A DNA stretch of 64,000 nt from Pseudomonadota bacterium (GTDB lineage Bacteria; Bdellovibrionota_C; UBA2361; OMII01), in contig JAPLFS010000035.1 in the NCBI GenBank assembly GCA_026390555.1, forward strand, positions 1 through 64,000. The letters run 5' to 3'. Numbering within the stretch: position 1 is the first letter of the stretch; every line of letters begins with the position of its first letter. Shown in pieces: positions 25,967-33,422 of the stretch. Made by a program: the position numbers and the translations under genes. The notes under the pieces were generated by a model. That model made no database searches, was not told where the DNA came from, and was given only the letters and a program-made list of their open reading frames with translations.

Positions 25967-28089
25967 AATTACACGTTCGTATGCTTGAGAAGTTAATCGA
26001 GCTTCCTGAATGCTCAGTAGAGAGCGCACATCAATCACAGTTGCGGCAGATGCTCGATGACCTGGGGCTTGAGGTTAAGGGAGTTGAAGCCACGCCTGAA
26101 CGGGGTGTAATCTATACGCTAGAAACCCTTGCCAATCGGGGTGATCATTTACACGTTGTGGGGATAGCACGCGAGATCTCAGCGCGCACATTGGCGCAGA
26201 TAACTATGCCAACGATCGCTAGTCAGTTAAGTGATCGCAAGGCCTCGGTGCAGGTAAGGCGCGTGACGGATAAGTGCTCGCGCTATGCCATCCTTGAGAT
26301 GAGCCTTCCCACTCCGATGCTACTGCGTAACGATGTCGCAAGTTTTACAGAGGAGCCGGGCAAGCGCCCTGCAATCGTTGATCTTCTGAACTACGTTCAA
26401 CTTGAGTGTGGACAACCGATGCACGCCTTCGACAGTGAGAAGGTCGAAGGGGAGATCGTAATTGAGCTCTCAACTAAGCCCGAGCAGATCGAAGCGCTCG
26501 ATGGCAAGAGCTACACAGCTCCAGAGGGTTCGATCCTAATTAAAGATAGAAAGAAGATCCTAGCCGTTGCCGGCGTAATAGGCTGCGCAAATAGTATGGT
26601 GGGGGACCAAACACGTAAGGTGTTTATTGAGGCTGCAGTATTTGATCCGATCAGCGTTCGAAAGACTGCGCGTGCAATGGGTCTCTCAACAGATGCATCG
26701 TATGCCTTTGAGCGGGGCTGTGATTCAGAGGGGATTATGCACGCTCTTAAGCGTCTGGCATATCTTGCAGGGGGCTCCGCCGGTACGGCCAAGGATACCG
26801 AGGCAGCACACATAATCGGGGTCACGTATTTGGAGTCCGGATCAGCAGAGAAGCGCAAGATAACTATACTATTGAGCTTTATACGCAAGCACCTTAATCT
26901 GGCCCGTCTTGAGGAGCTTGAGGTTGTTACGCGTTTTAAAAACCTGGGCTACGGTGTCGAGTCCAAAGCGCTTGGCAAGGACAGGGAGCTTTTACTGACA
27001 GCGCCCTCTTGGCGTTTATGGGACGTGTATAACGTAGACGATCTGATTGAGGATATCGCGCGCTCTGTCAGCCTCAATCGGGTCAAGCTAGAGCTGCCTG
27101 CACTTGATTACAGCCCGGCAGAACGGAACGGAATTGAGCGGCTCTCAGCGGTTTTGCGACCAGTGTTACTTGGATCTGGCTTTGTGGAGATAATTACAGA
27201 GGGGTTTTACTCCGCGGCTGATGTGGCTCTACTCGAACAGCTCTCGCCAGGGAGCGCCCAGCAACACATAGCGCTCCAGAATTCACTGGAAGCTAAGAAC
27301 TCGCACATGAAGTTCACCAACGTTGTGCATATGGCAAAGGTGCTAGCTTCTAATCGCAAAAGATCTGTGCACTCCGCTAAGATATTTGAGGTAGGCAGGG
27401 TCTTTCAGCGCCCAATTGAGCTACCATCGGATGAGCCACGGCAGCGTGATGAGTTCGATTATAACTACGAGCGTGATGTTTTGTGTTTTGCATCGGCGGG
27501 CCGTTGGTTCGAAGGTGAATGGCGTAAGCCTGAGAGCATTGAAGAGCATGCAAGGCTCTTTAAGGGAGCTCTGAATGGTCTAATTAGTGCGCTCGGTTGT
27601 GCTTTTACGGTTGGCAAGAGTGACTCTCCATTCCTACATCCAGGCATTCAGGCTTCGGTAAAGTGTGGGCGAAACGTTGTCGGCATGTTTGGAGTTATTC
27701 ATCCAACTATTCGCCAGGCATATGAGCTAAAAGATGAGGCTATTTACTGCGAACTTGATGTGCAGTTGCTTGTTAAGTTTATGACCGGAGTTTCAGCGCC
27801 GGTGGTTAGCGATCTACCTCCGATCTGTCGTGATATGACCCTCAAAGTAGATCTGAGGGAGCAGTCTGGGCGTGTAGTTCGCTTTATTCAGGAGGCGGCA
27901 TTAGAGTCCCTGATCGGTACATCAATTATTGATGACTTTAAAAAGGCAGAGGAGGATTTTAGACGGGTTACCTATCGAGTAACCTTTCAGCGCACAGATA
28001 GAACTCTTAAGCATGAAGAGGTAGATGCTGCGATGGGCGTGCTGTTTGAGCTTCTTGGCTCAAAACACGGGGTGCAGATGGCTGGTTAA
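25963..28089 (+). CDS. pheT: Phenylalanyl-tRNA synthetase beta subunit lacking the B2 (OB-fold tRNA-binding) domain
   Basis: The 708-residue beta subunit is shorter than the usual 790-800 of bacterial PheT. The first part of B1 (LEKLIELP..LDDLGLEVKGVEA, residues 8-44) runs within ten residues into the second part (TLETLANRGDHLHVVGIAREIS), where other bacterial PheT have a roughly 110-residue EMAPII-like OB fold. All later domains are present: B3/B4 editing (EALDGKSYT, AGVIGCANS where AGIMGG is usual), B5 with ATARAMGLSTDASYAFERG-like core, catalytic-like B6/B7, and the C-terminal ferredoxin-fold anticodon-binding domain (about 615-708). The frame is open throughout, so this is a clean domain loss, not a frameshift. 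Overlaps pheS by ATGA. Confidence 0.93.
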   Translation: MKLHVRMLEKLIELPECSVESAHQSQLRQMLDDLGLEVKGVEATPERGVIYTLETLANRGDHLHVVGIAREISARTLAQITMPTIASQLSDRKASVQVRRVTDKCSRYAILEMSLPTPMLLRNDVASFTEEPGKRPAIVDLLNYVQLECGQPMHAFDSEKVEGEIVIELSTKPEQIEALDGKSYTAPEGSILIKDRKKILAVAGVIGCANSMVGDQTRKVFIEAAVFDPISVRKTARAMGLSTDASYAFERGCDSEGIMHALKRLAYLAGGSAGTAKDTEAAHIIGVTYLESGSAEKRKITILLSFIRKHLNLARLEELEVVTRFKNLGYGVESKALGKDRELLLTAPSWRLWDVYNVDDLIEDIARSVSLNRVKLELPALDYSPAERNGIERLSAVLRPVLLGSGFVEIITEGFYSAADVALLEQLSPGSAQQHIALQNSLEAKNSHMKFTNVVHMAKVLASNRKRSVHSAKIFEVGRVFQRPIELPSDEPRQRDEFDYNYERDVLCFASAGRWFEGEWRKPESIEEHARLFKGALNGLISALGCAFTVGKSDSPFLHPGIQASVKCGRNVVGMFGVIHPTIRQAYELKDEAIYCELDVQLLVKFMTGVSAPVVSDLPPICRDMTLKVDLREQSGRVVRFIQEAALESLIGTSIIDDFKKAEEDFRRVTYRVTFQRTDRTLKHEEVDAAMGVLFELLGSKHGVQMAG

Positions 28090-28164
28090 TGCGTAAGGGC
28101 AAACTCAGAGAATTCGACTGAGGAGGTCCCATGCGGAGCACGGTAATAAAGATATTCAGATCCT

Positions 28165-28743
28165 TTAGGTAGCAAGAGAATCTTGATAGTTAGTCCAGAT
28201 ATCAAGCACCGCTATATCAGCTTCAAGCTGTGTGCCATCACAGGTAAGGTAGAGTCTATTGTCGATAAAGGTCAGATCCCAGGCCGGACTTGTTCGTTCT
28301 AGGGGGATTAATTGCGCAAGCAAAGCGGGATCGATCATAAAGAATTCTATATCCCTGACCCAGTTAGTCTTACTGCCACGAAGCATATGGCAGAACTTTG
28401 TGATCTGATCAGTTTCATAAAAATAGATACGGTGCTCTGCCTGTGGAGATGCATGTAAGCTGCGCTCTATCTTTTGTTTACTGGGAGAGCCTAGCTCAAC
28501 CCACAGTAGGGTCTCTTCGAGAACATCCTTATGCCAGATTGTAGGCTCCTTAGGTTCAGAGAGACCATGAGAGAATGATTGCCCCTCTCGGTAGCAGTGG
28601 GCGAAGGCGATCATGCGTGCGTAGAGGTGCGCTAGGGGCTCATGTAAAAGTAGAGCGGTCTTAACCCGCTTGCGGGTAAAGATCCCACGGTCTGCGTGGT
28701 GCAGGTCGAGAGTAAAGTTATAAAAGGACGCTACGAATGACAT
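28165..28743 (-). CDS. yaeQ: YaeQ family protein
   Basis: The 192-residue protein matches the YaeQ family, which has a restriction-endonuclease-like (PD-(D/E)XK) fold without an established reaction. Visible landmarks are the N-terminal strand FYNFTLDLHHADRGIF, the LARMIAFAHCYREG-type helix (here YARMIAFAHCYREG), the EPKEPTIWHKD loop with acidic candidates, ELGSPSKQKIERS, and the C-terminal strand LYLTCDGTQLEADI. Length is normal for the family. It is separated from the upstream ECF sigma gene by a strong terminator, so it is expressed from its own promoter. It converges with pheT. Confidence 0.88.
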   Translation of the reverse strand: MSFVASFYNFTLDLHHADRGIFTRKRVKTALLLHEPLAHLYARMIAFAHCYREGQSFSHGLSEPKEPTIWHKDVLEETLLWVELGSPSKQKIERSLHASPQAEHRIYFYETDQITKFCHMLRGSKTNWVRDIEFFMIDPALLAQLIPLERTSPAWDLTFIDNRLYLTCDGTQLEADIAVLDIWTNYQDSLAT

Positions 28744-28781
28744 CTGGTTAATGAGGCTAGCCCCCTTCTAACCCTGAGTCA

Positions 28782-28810
28782 AAAAAGGGGGGCATAAAGC
28801 CCCCCTTTTT
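28782..28810 (-). terminator. Bidirectional rho-independent terminator after ECF sigma gene
   Basis: Perfect GGGGGGC-ATAAA-GCCCCCC stem flanked by six A on one side and five T on the other, lying 4 bp past the stop codon of the sigma factor gene on the minus strand. It isolates that gene from yaeQ. Confidence 0.9.
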
Positions 28811-28814
28811 ACCG

Positions 28815-29435
28815 TTAGACTACATGTAGCGGATCAAGGGTATCAACTTCGTTGCGGTAGCCTGCGTAGTGCGTATGCAACTGCTCTCGCATAAGCAACC
28901 TTGAGCGGTGTAGACGGCTTTTAACGGCCGGTACGGTGAGCTGTAGGATTCGACCAACAGCTTCATTTGAGAGCCCATCTATATCTCTTAGAATAAAGAT
29001 AGCTCTGTAATCCTCAGGTAGTTGGGCAACAGCTGCTTCAATTGCGGCCCGGATCTCGTGTCGTGATGACATGAAATCTATATCGTACATCTCTGTACGA
29101 TTTCCTACCCAATTCTGCTGCACCGATGGTTCAACATCTTCAATAGAAACAGAGCGTCGACGATTGCGAGACCTAATCTTCATAAAGCTCGCATTCATTG
29201 TGACCCGGTAGAGCCAGCTTGAGAATTGAGCCTTATGTTGGAAGCCCTTTATCTTTGTGAACACCGTGATGAAGACATCCTGAAGAATTTCTTCAGCATC
29301 TTCCTGATTGCGTGTAATCCGCACACTTAAATTTAGGACCTTCGAGCCGTAGCGTTCAAGCAGCTCCTCGAAGCAATCATCCTGTCGATTAACAACACCC
29401 TTCACAAGTTCGATATCAGTTCTTCGTGTGATCAT
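28815..29435 (-). CDS. ECF-type RNA polymerase sigma factor
   Basis: A 206-residue sigma-70 family protein of the extracytoplasmic-function type. The ATG at 29435 is chosen because GGGAGG lies six bases upstream and the conserved region starts right after it; the frame extends to 29534 without support. Region 2 (about 20-95) has RYGSKVLNLSVRITRNQEDAEE and DVFITVFTKIKGFQ, then FSSWLYRVTMNASF; region 4 (about 135-190) has LPEDYRAIFILRDIDGLSNEAV and the recognition helix VPAVKSRLHRSR. No anti-sigma gene adjoins it: the upstream neighbour is a rhomboid protease, which is an attractive but unproven partner for regulated release of a membrane anti-sigma factor. Confidence 0.92.
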   Translation of the reverse strand: MITRRTDIELVKGVVNRQDDCFEELLERYGSKVLNLSVRITRNQEDAEEILQDVFITVFTKIKGFQHKAQFSSWLYRVTMNASFMKIRSRNRRRSVSIEDVEPSVQQNWVGNRTEMYDIDFMSSRHEIRAAIEAAVAQLPEDYRAIFILRDIDGLSNEAVGRILQLTVPAVKSRLHRSRLLMREQLHTHYAGYRNEVDTLDPLHVV

Positions 29436-29627
29436 AATCTGCCTCCCAAAAAACCGGTTGATGATGTTGATCACATTCACATAGGATTCGGGGTAAGTTG
29501 TCACGGATTTGTAAAATCTTTGGGGGATCCCCAACGATTTAAGCCCCCTTTGCGTGTCATAGAAGCAGGGGTTTGGCGGATATTTTCAAAGGCTACAGGG
29601 GGTTATACGGGATAGCGGGGGTTAGCT

Positions 29628-30356
29628 CTAAAAGCTGTTTCTATGACGGCTGCGTTTTGATCTGAGGCGCATTGCGATACTCACGATAAATCCGACGATA
29701 AATCCACCGATATGCGCCATATAGGCCACCCCGCCGCGTGCTCCCGCAGCAGTGCCCCCCACATGCCCCATGCCCTGTAGCACGATCCAGAAACCAAGAA
29801 CTATCCAGGCCGGTAATACGATTAGTGAGCGAAAAAAAAGCACGCGCACTCGATTTGTTGGGTGGAGGATTAGATATGCTCCGAGAGCTCCAGCGATCGC
29901 ACCAGAGGCGCCAACACACGGTATAATTGAATTTGGGTCAGCGTATGTTTGAGCGAGGCATGCACCCACACCTGCCAGAAGATAGAAGAGAAGAAAGGGC
30001 AGATGGCCCATCTCGTCCTCAATCTGGTCAGCAAAGATTAAGAGGTACACCATGTTTCCAATGATATGCATCCATGAACCGTGCATAAACATCGAGGTAA
30101 AGATGGTTAGATAGATCGGATCTGGCCCAGCTCCCTGTGGAATCAGGATCCGTTCGTTATGCAGGGCGATAAATTGGGGAGATATAAGGTCCTGGCCATG
30201 CGAGATCTCAAAGGGAATAGCCGCATAGGTCGCCATAAAGGGCTGACCGTACTTAAGCTCAAGATACCAGACGTAGGCGTTCAGTAGAACTAGCCCCCAG
30301 ACCACAAAGGGGAAGGTGCGCCTGCGGGAATTATCATCGCCTATAGGTATAAACAT
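29628..30356 (-). CDS. Rhomboid family intramembrane serine protease
   Basis: Six-helix inner-membrane protease cleaving substrates within the bilayer. The 242-residue protein has the catalytic Ser151 in GASGAIAG, His215 in MAHIGGFIVG, and the helix-2 HGSWMHIIGNMVYL motif with oxyanion-site His/Asn. A long L1 loop (about 45-85) precedes it. The AAAxxGARGGVAYMAH insertion between helices 5 and 6 (GTAAGARGG) is typical of the bacterial subgroup that carries a large periplasmic loop. It is next to and upstream of the ECF sigma gene, with 190 bp in between, and divergent from yggX. Confidence 0.92.
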   Translation of the reverse strand: MFIPIGDDNSRRRTFPFVVWGLVLLNAYVWYLELKYGQPFMATYAAIPFEISHGQDLISPQFIALHNERILIPQGAGPDPIYLTIFTSMFMHGSWMHIIGNMVYLLIFADQIEDEMGHLPFLLFYLLAGVGACLAQTYADPNSIIPCVGASGAIAGALGAYLILHPTNRVRVLFFRSLIVLPAWIVLGFWIVLQGMGHVGGTAAGARGGVAYMAHIGGFIVGFIVSIAMRLRSKRSRHRNSF

Positions 30357-30436
30357 AGCTTATAATCAAGCTAACATGACAGATAAACAAAAGCATGAGA
30401 ACATGATATGGTTATCAGAATTTAAGGGGTGTTTAT

Positions 30437-30721
30437 ATGGCAAGAACGGTTGTGTGTTCAAAGTTTAAACGGGAGTTGCCTGGCCTAGAGAAAGCGCCCT
30501 TCGCGGGTGATATGGGCAAAAAGATCTATGATTCCGTATCACAGGAGGCCTGGGACCAATGGAACAAGGATGCTCAGATCAAGGTCCTTAATGAGTATCG
30601 CCTTAACATGGGTGATCCCCGTGACTATAAGGTGCTAGTCGATCAGATGCTCAGGTTTCTGGGACTTGAAGAGGGTGAGGTTGCGGAGGTTGAAAATTCT
30701 GAGCGAGGTCGCCGTCAATGA
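30437..30721 (+). CDS. yggX: Probable Fe(2+)-trafficking protein YggX
   Basis: Small cytosolic protein that protects iron-sulfur clusters from oxidative damage and is thought to traffic Fe(II). The 94-residue product has the conserved Cys7 in TVVCSKF, the ELPGLEKAPF segment, GKKIYDSVSQEAWDQW and the MLINEYRLN-like KVLNEYRLNMGDP region. RBS AAGGGG precedes the ATG. Its last bases overlap the proC start as ATGA, so both are translated from one message. Confidence 0.95.
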   Translation: MARTVVCSKFKRELPGLEKAPFAGDMGKKIYDSVSQEAWDQWNKDAQIKVLNEYRLNMGDPRDYKVLVDQMLRFLGLEEGEVAEVENSERGRRQ

Positions 30722-31536
30722 CCGTCGCGTTGGTTGGTATCGGCAATCTCGGTTCTGCGCTGATTAGAAGTCTGCTCGCAAGCTCATACTCTATAAAATC
30801 TGTTTCCCTGGAATCTGTTCTGCTTATTGAGCGTGATAACGACAAGAGAGCAGAGCTATCTCGACAGCACGGCTGCCGAGTTGAGGGGCATTTTCCAGAT
30901 GGGATGGTGCTTGGAGCCGGCGACGTTCTCATACTAACCGTCAAGCCGCAGGATGCAGAAACGGCCTGTATTCAGGTAAAAAGTGCAATTTCACAGCAAG
31001 CGGTAGTGATCTCCTGTATGGCCGGTGTTTCCTGTGCCAGCCTTTCTAGGCTGCTAGATAATGAGAAAATTGTGCGCGCCATGCCGAATTTAGGTGCTGC
31101 GTTTCGTGAAAGTGCTTCAGCCGTATTTATCCCCGATACATTAACTGCCGAGGAGTTTCGGCACGTCTCTGCTATCATCAACGCGTGCGGTAAGGTTTGG
31201 CACGTAGCGCATGAGGATCTTATTGATGTTGCCACAGCGGTGGCCGGTAGTGGGCCAGCATATATGTGCTGGTTAGCCGAGCAGCTTGAGATAGTAGCTA
31301 TTGAATCAGGTATTCCTGCAGGAGATGCGCATGCACTGGTACTGCAAACGTTTAAGGGCGCAGTAAGTTATTTAGAGGGAACAGCCGAGACCTTCTCAGA
31401 GCTACGCCGGCGCGTTACCTCTCCAAACGGTACGACCGCTGCAGCGCTCTCTGTGCTGGAGGAGCGTGCTGCAGCAGGGCATATACGAGACGCCGTTAGA
31501 GCGGCTCTTAGTCGTGCACGCGAACTAAATAGCTAA
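30718..31536 (+). CDS. proC: Pyrroline-5-carboxylate reductase
   Basis: Last step of proline biosynthesis: NAD(P)H-dependent reduction of 1-pyrroline-5-carboxylate. The 272-residue protein has the dinucleotide-binding GIGNLGSAL at 7-15, LTVKPQD, the VRAMPNLGAAF segment, and the C-terminal dimerisation/substrate region with VAGSGPAYM and LRRRVTSPNGTTAAAL. ATGA overlap with yggX couples translation. Its stop codon TAA at 31534-31536 is the TAA of a dispersed TAACTATTCAC repeat end, so the 3' end of the gene abuts or was trimmed by the repeat. Confidence 0.95.
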   Translation: MTVALVGIGNLGSALIRSLLASSYSIKSVSLESVLLIERDNDKRAELSRQHGCRVEGHFPDGMVLGAGDVLILTVKPQDAETACIQVKSAISQQAVVISCMAGVSCASLSRLLDNEKIVRAMPNLGAAFRESASAVFIPDTLTAEEFRHVSAIINACGKVWHVAHEDLIDVATAVAGSGPAYMCWLAEQLEIVAIESGIPAGDAHALVLQTFKGAVSYLEGTAETFSELRRRVTSPNGTTAAALSVLEERAAAGHIRDAVRAALSRARELNS

Positions 31537-31800
31537 CTATTCACTCCAGTATAAACTTTTAGGTAACTGGTCACCGTAGTTTAATGTTGCGATTCAAGCT
31601 ACTCAGATTACGGCGAAGTTTCATAGGTAATTCGATTGGTCGTCCCCTGATCGGGGACGGCAGATTTTGTGACCAGTTAATGTTTTCACCCCCACCGCAT
31701 TGCTGCGCTCCGCAAATCGACCCCTGAGGGGTTTGTTTACACCCCAGGTTGCTCCGCAAACTCGCCCCTTGATAGGGGCTAACGCACACGGAATAGCTAC
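31534..31800. repeat. Mosaic repeat patch downstream of proC
   Basis: Starts with TAACTATTCACTCCAGTATAAACTTTT (first 20 bases match the end of the left arm at 13151, read on the minus strand, with one change), then an element at 31563-31679, then hairpins ACCCCTGAGGGGT (31709-31721 region), and the inverted copy of the 12979-13027 two-hairpin unit at 31734-31783. No coding potential. It is the second large copy of the family seen at 12979-13150. Confidence 0.8.
31563..31679. mobile_element. MITE-like element with GTAACTGGTCAC termini
   Basis: A 117-bp segment bounded by GTAACTGGTCAC and GTGACCAGTTA (11-bp perfect inverted termini), containing the hairpin CGTCCCCTGATCGGGGACG (31641-31659), which is the exact reverse complement of that inside the 13029-13150 element. 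Terminal sequence differs from that element at two positions at both ends together, so the ends co-vary. Confidence 0.6.
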
Positions 31801-32039
31801 CTAAATAGCCAGATTGATCTTGTAGTACCTCCATAACACACTGAAAACACACTTATTATTCCTGCAATTCTTTGTCCTTAAGGAGTATTTCAAACTCTCC
31901 GATAGTACTTACATGGGCGAGATATTCAGTACTCGCAGTTGTACCCCACGTAGTAGCCGTAGCCTGTAGCTGTACACCGCAGAGATCTTTAACGATCAGC
32001 GGAGAGACCGAGCAGACTAAAAACAAGGATTATCCCCCT
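31801..32039 (+). other. Upstream region of fliS
   Basis: About 240 bp with no supported gene. An open frame runs from 31872 into fliS, but its 56-residue extension is unlike FliS and has no ribosome-binding site. A fliS promoter is expected here, but I could not identify one. Confidence 0.35.
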
Positions 32040-32492
32040 ATGTATGGCAAGACACCGTACGACGCCTATCAAGCTGTTCAGGTTACAACAACTGATCGTG
32101 GTCGCCTTCTGCTCATGATGTATGAGGGTGGGATTAAATTTCTTAAATACTCATTGGCGGGGCTTGAGGAGAACGACATCGCAAAGTTCTGTCGTTACCT
32201 AAGCAAGGGCCAGGCTATTATCGCAGAGTTAATGAATACCCTTGATTTCGAAAAAGGGGGCGCGATTGCGCGTGATCTCGATAGGCTTTATGACTTTATG
32301 CTCTTCTACCTGAGTGAGGCTAATCTCTATCGGGACGCAAACAGAATCCGGAAGGTTATTTCACTGATCGACACGATCTACTCGGCCTACCGCGAGATTA
32401 TCGAGGGTAGCCATGGCGAGAAGTCGCTATCAAGTACGGCCGAGGCTGAGAAGATCGGGGAAGCTCTGCGTAAGGTTCAGATCTCGCTCTAA
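32040..32492 (+). CDS. fliS: Flagellar export chaperone FliS
   Basis: Cytosolic chaperone that binds the C-terminus of newly made flagellin and delivers it to the export gate. The ATG at 32040 gives 150 residues starting MYGKTPYDAYQAVQV, which matches the FliS N-terminus; ACAAGGA lies upstream. The four-helix features follow: TTDRGRLLLMMYEGGIKFL, KGQAIIAELMNTLDFEKGG, ARDLDRLYDFMLFYL and the C-terminal helix. No fliD or fliC is in the window. It is followed by a glycosylation-type gene set, which is a common arrangement around flagellin genes. Confidence 0.93.
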   Translation: MYGKTPYDAYQAVQVTTTDRGRLLLMMYEGGIKFLKYSLAGLEENDIAKFCRYLSKGQAIIAELMNTLDFEKGGAIARDLDRLYDFMLFYLSEANLYRDANRIRKVISLIDTIYSAYREIIEGSHGEKSLSSTAEAEKIGEALRKVQISL

Positions 32493-32513
32493 ACCAGTCC
32501 AATTTATCTAAAG

Positions 32514-33239
32514 CTACAGCCCAGCCCTTTGCAGAGCCTCGATAAGCACCGGCGTCCATAACGAGTATCCGGCGGCGGTGGGATGAAATCTGTCGGCGGC
32601 GAATAGCTCAGGGTGCGCGCGGAACACAGGACCAGTTTTAGTGGCAACTGGTGCAAAAAAGACCCTTTGGTTATCGACTAAATCAAGCACCATAGCGTTA
32701 ATTGATTCACTACGACGACCAGCGATCAAGCGCAGCGGTTGTGGTATGCGGGGGAGGCTGCCCATATCCGGCGCCCCGGTCAAAATAATACGGACATCGG
32801 CATTGGCGCTCTGCAACTCCCTAATAATGCCCATAAGCGCGTCTCGTATATCCTTAATACCGGTCATGTGGGTTACATCGTTTGCACACACGCCGATCAG
32901 CACCACATCCGGACGATATGGTAAGGCTTGCGGTAGCTGTTGCGTTAATACGTCTTGGGCCTGCGCGCCGGATACGGCCAGATTAGCCCAGGTTACGGCA
33001 TGTTTTTGGGCTAAATAGGTCGCCGTACCCACTGCGTATCCATCGCTATAAGCGCTTCCCTGGGATACCGCGGTACTATCGCCCATTACAATGTAGGTAA
33101 GCTGTTTACCGGCTCCTATCGTTTGTACCGCTCGGGGAGTATTGGGTACCGGCACGGGCGATCCGGAAAATAGGATCCAGGCTACCTCAGCCACCATAAC
33201 CGCTACGATGATAAGTAGCCCGATTCTTATAATATTCAT
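32514..33239 (-). CDS. Membrane-anchored SGNH/GDSL hydrolase
   Basis: A 241-residue esterase-like protein with an N-terminal membrane anchor or signal segment (about 5-25) and an SGNH hydrolase domain facing the periplasm. Block I GDST has Ser55, block II SGAQAQ carries the Gly, block III is GVCANDVTH with Asn, and block V DRFHPTAAGY has Asp216 and His219. Such enzymes act as lipases, esterases or sugar/peptidoglycan O-deacetylases; the substrate is not readable here. It lies convergent with fliS and divergent from the glycosyltransferase genes, so glycan deacetylation is a possible role. Confidence 0.85.
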   Translation of the reverse strand: MNIIRIGLLIIVAVMVAEVAWILFSGSPVPVPNTPRAVQTIGAGKQLTYIVMGDSTAVSQGSAYSDGYAVGTATYLAQKHAVTWANLAVSGAQAQDVLTQQLPQALPYRPDVVLIGVCANDVTHMTGIKDIRDALMGIIRELQSANADVRIILTGAPDMGSLPRIPQPLRLIAGRRSESINAMVLDLVDNQRVFFAPVATKTGPVFRAHPELFAADRFHPTAAGYSLWTPVLIEALQRAGL

Positions 33240-33422
33240 TGGAATGACTGGGTTAGCATAAGCATAGGGTACGCTAGCGTAGAGGATTAGGAGAAGGCCA
33301 GAGTGAAATTTTTCGCAGCCTAGCCACTATTAGACGCATCCTAAGCCATGAATCCCTCTATCTCATCGCTGTTTAAGGAGGGAAGAGGTATAGCGCGCGA
33401 TGCGCCAGCATAGACAGGTAAG

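Noticed and set aside
31872-32492. Longer version of fliS with a 56-residue N-terminal extension
   Set aside because: The extension has no similarity to FliS and overlaps the leader region; the ATG at 32040 matches the known FliS N-terminus.
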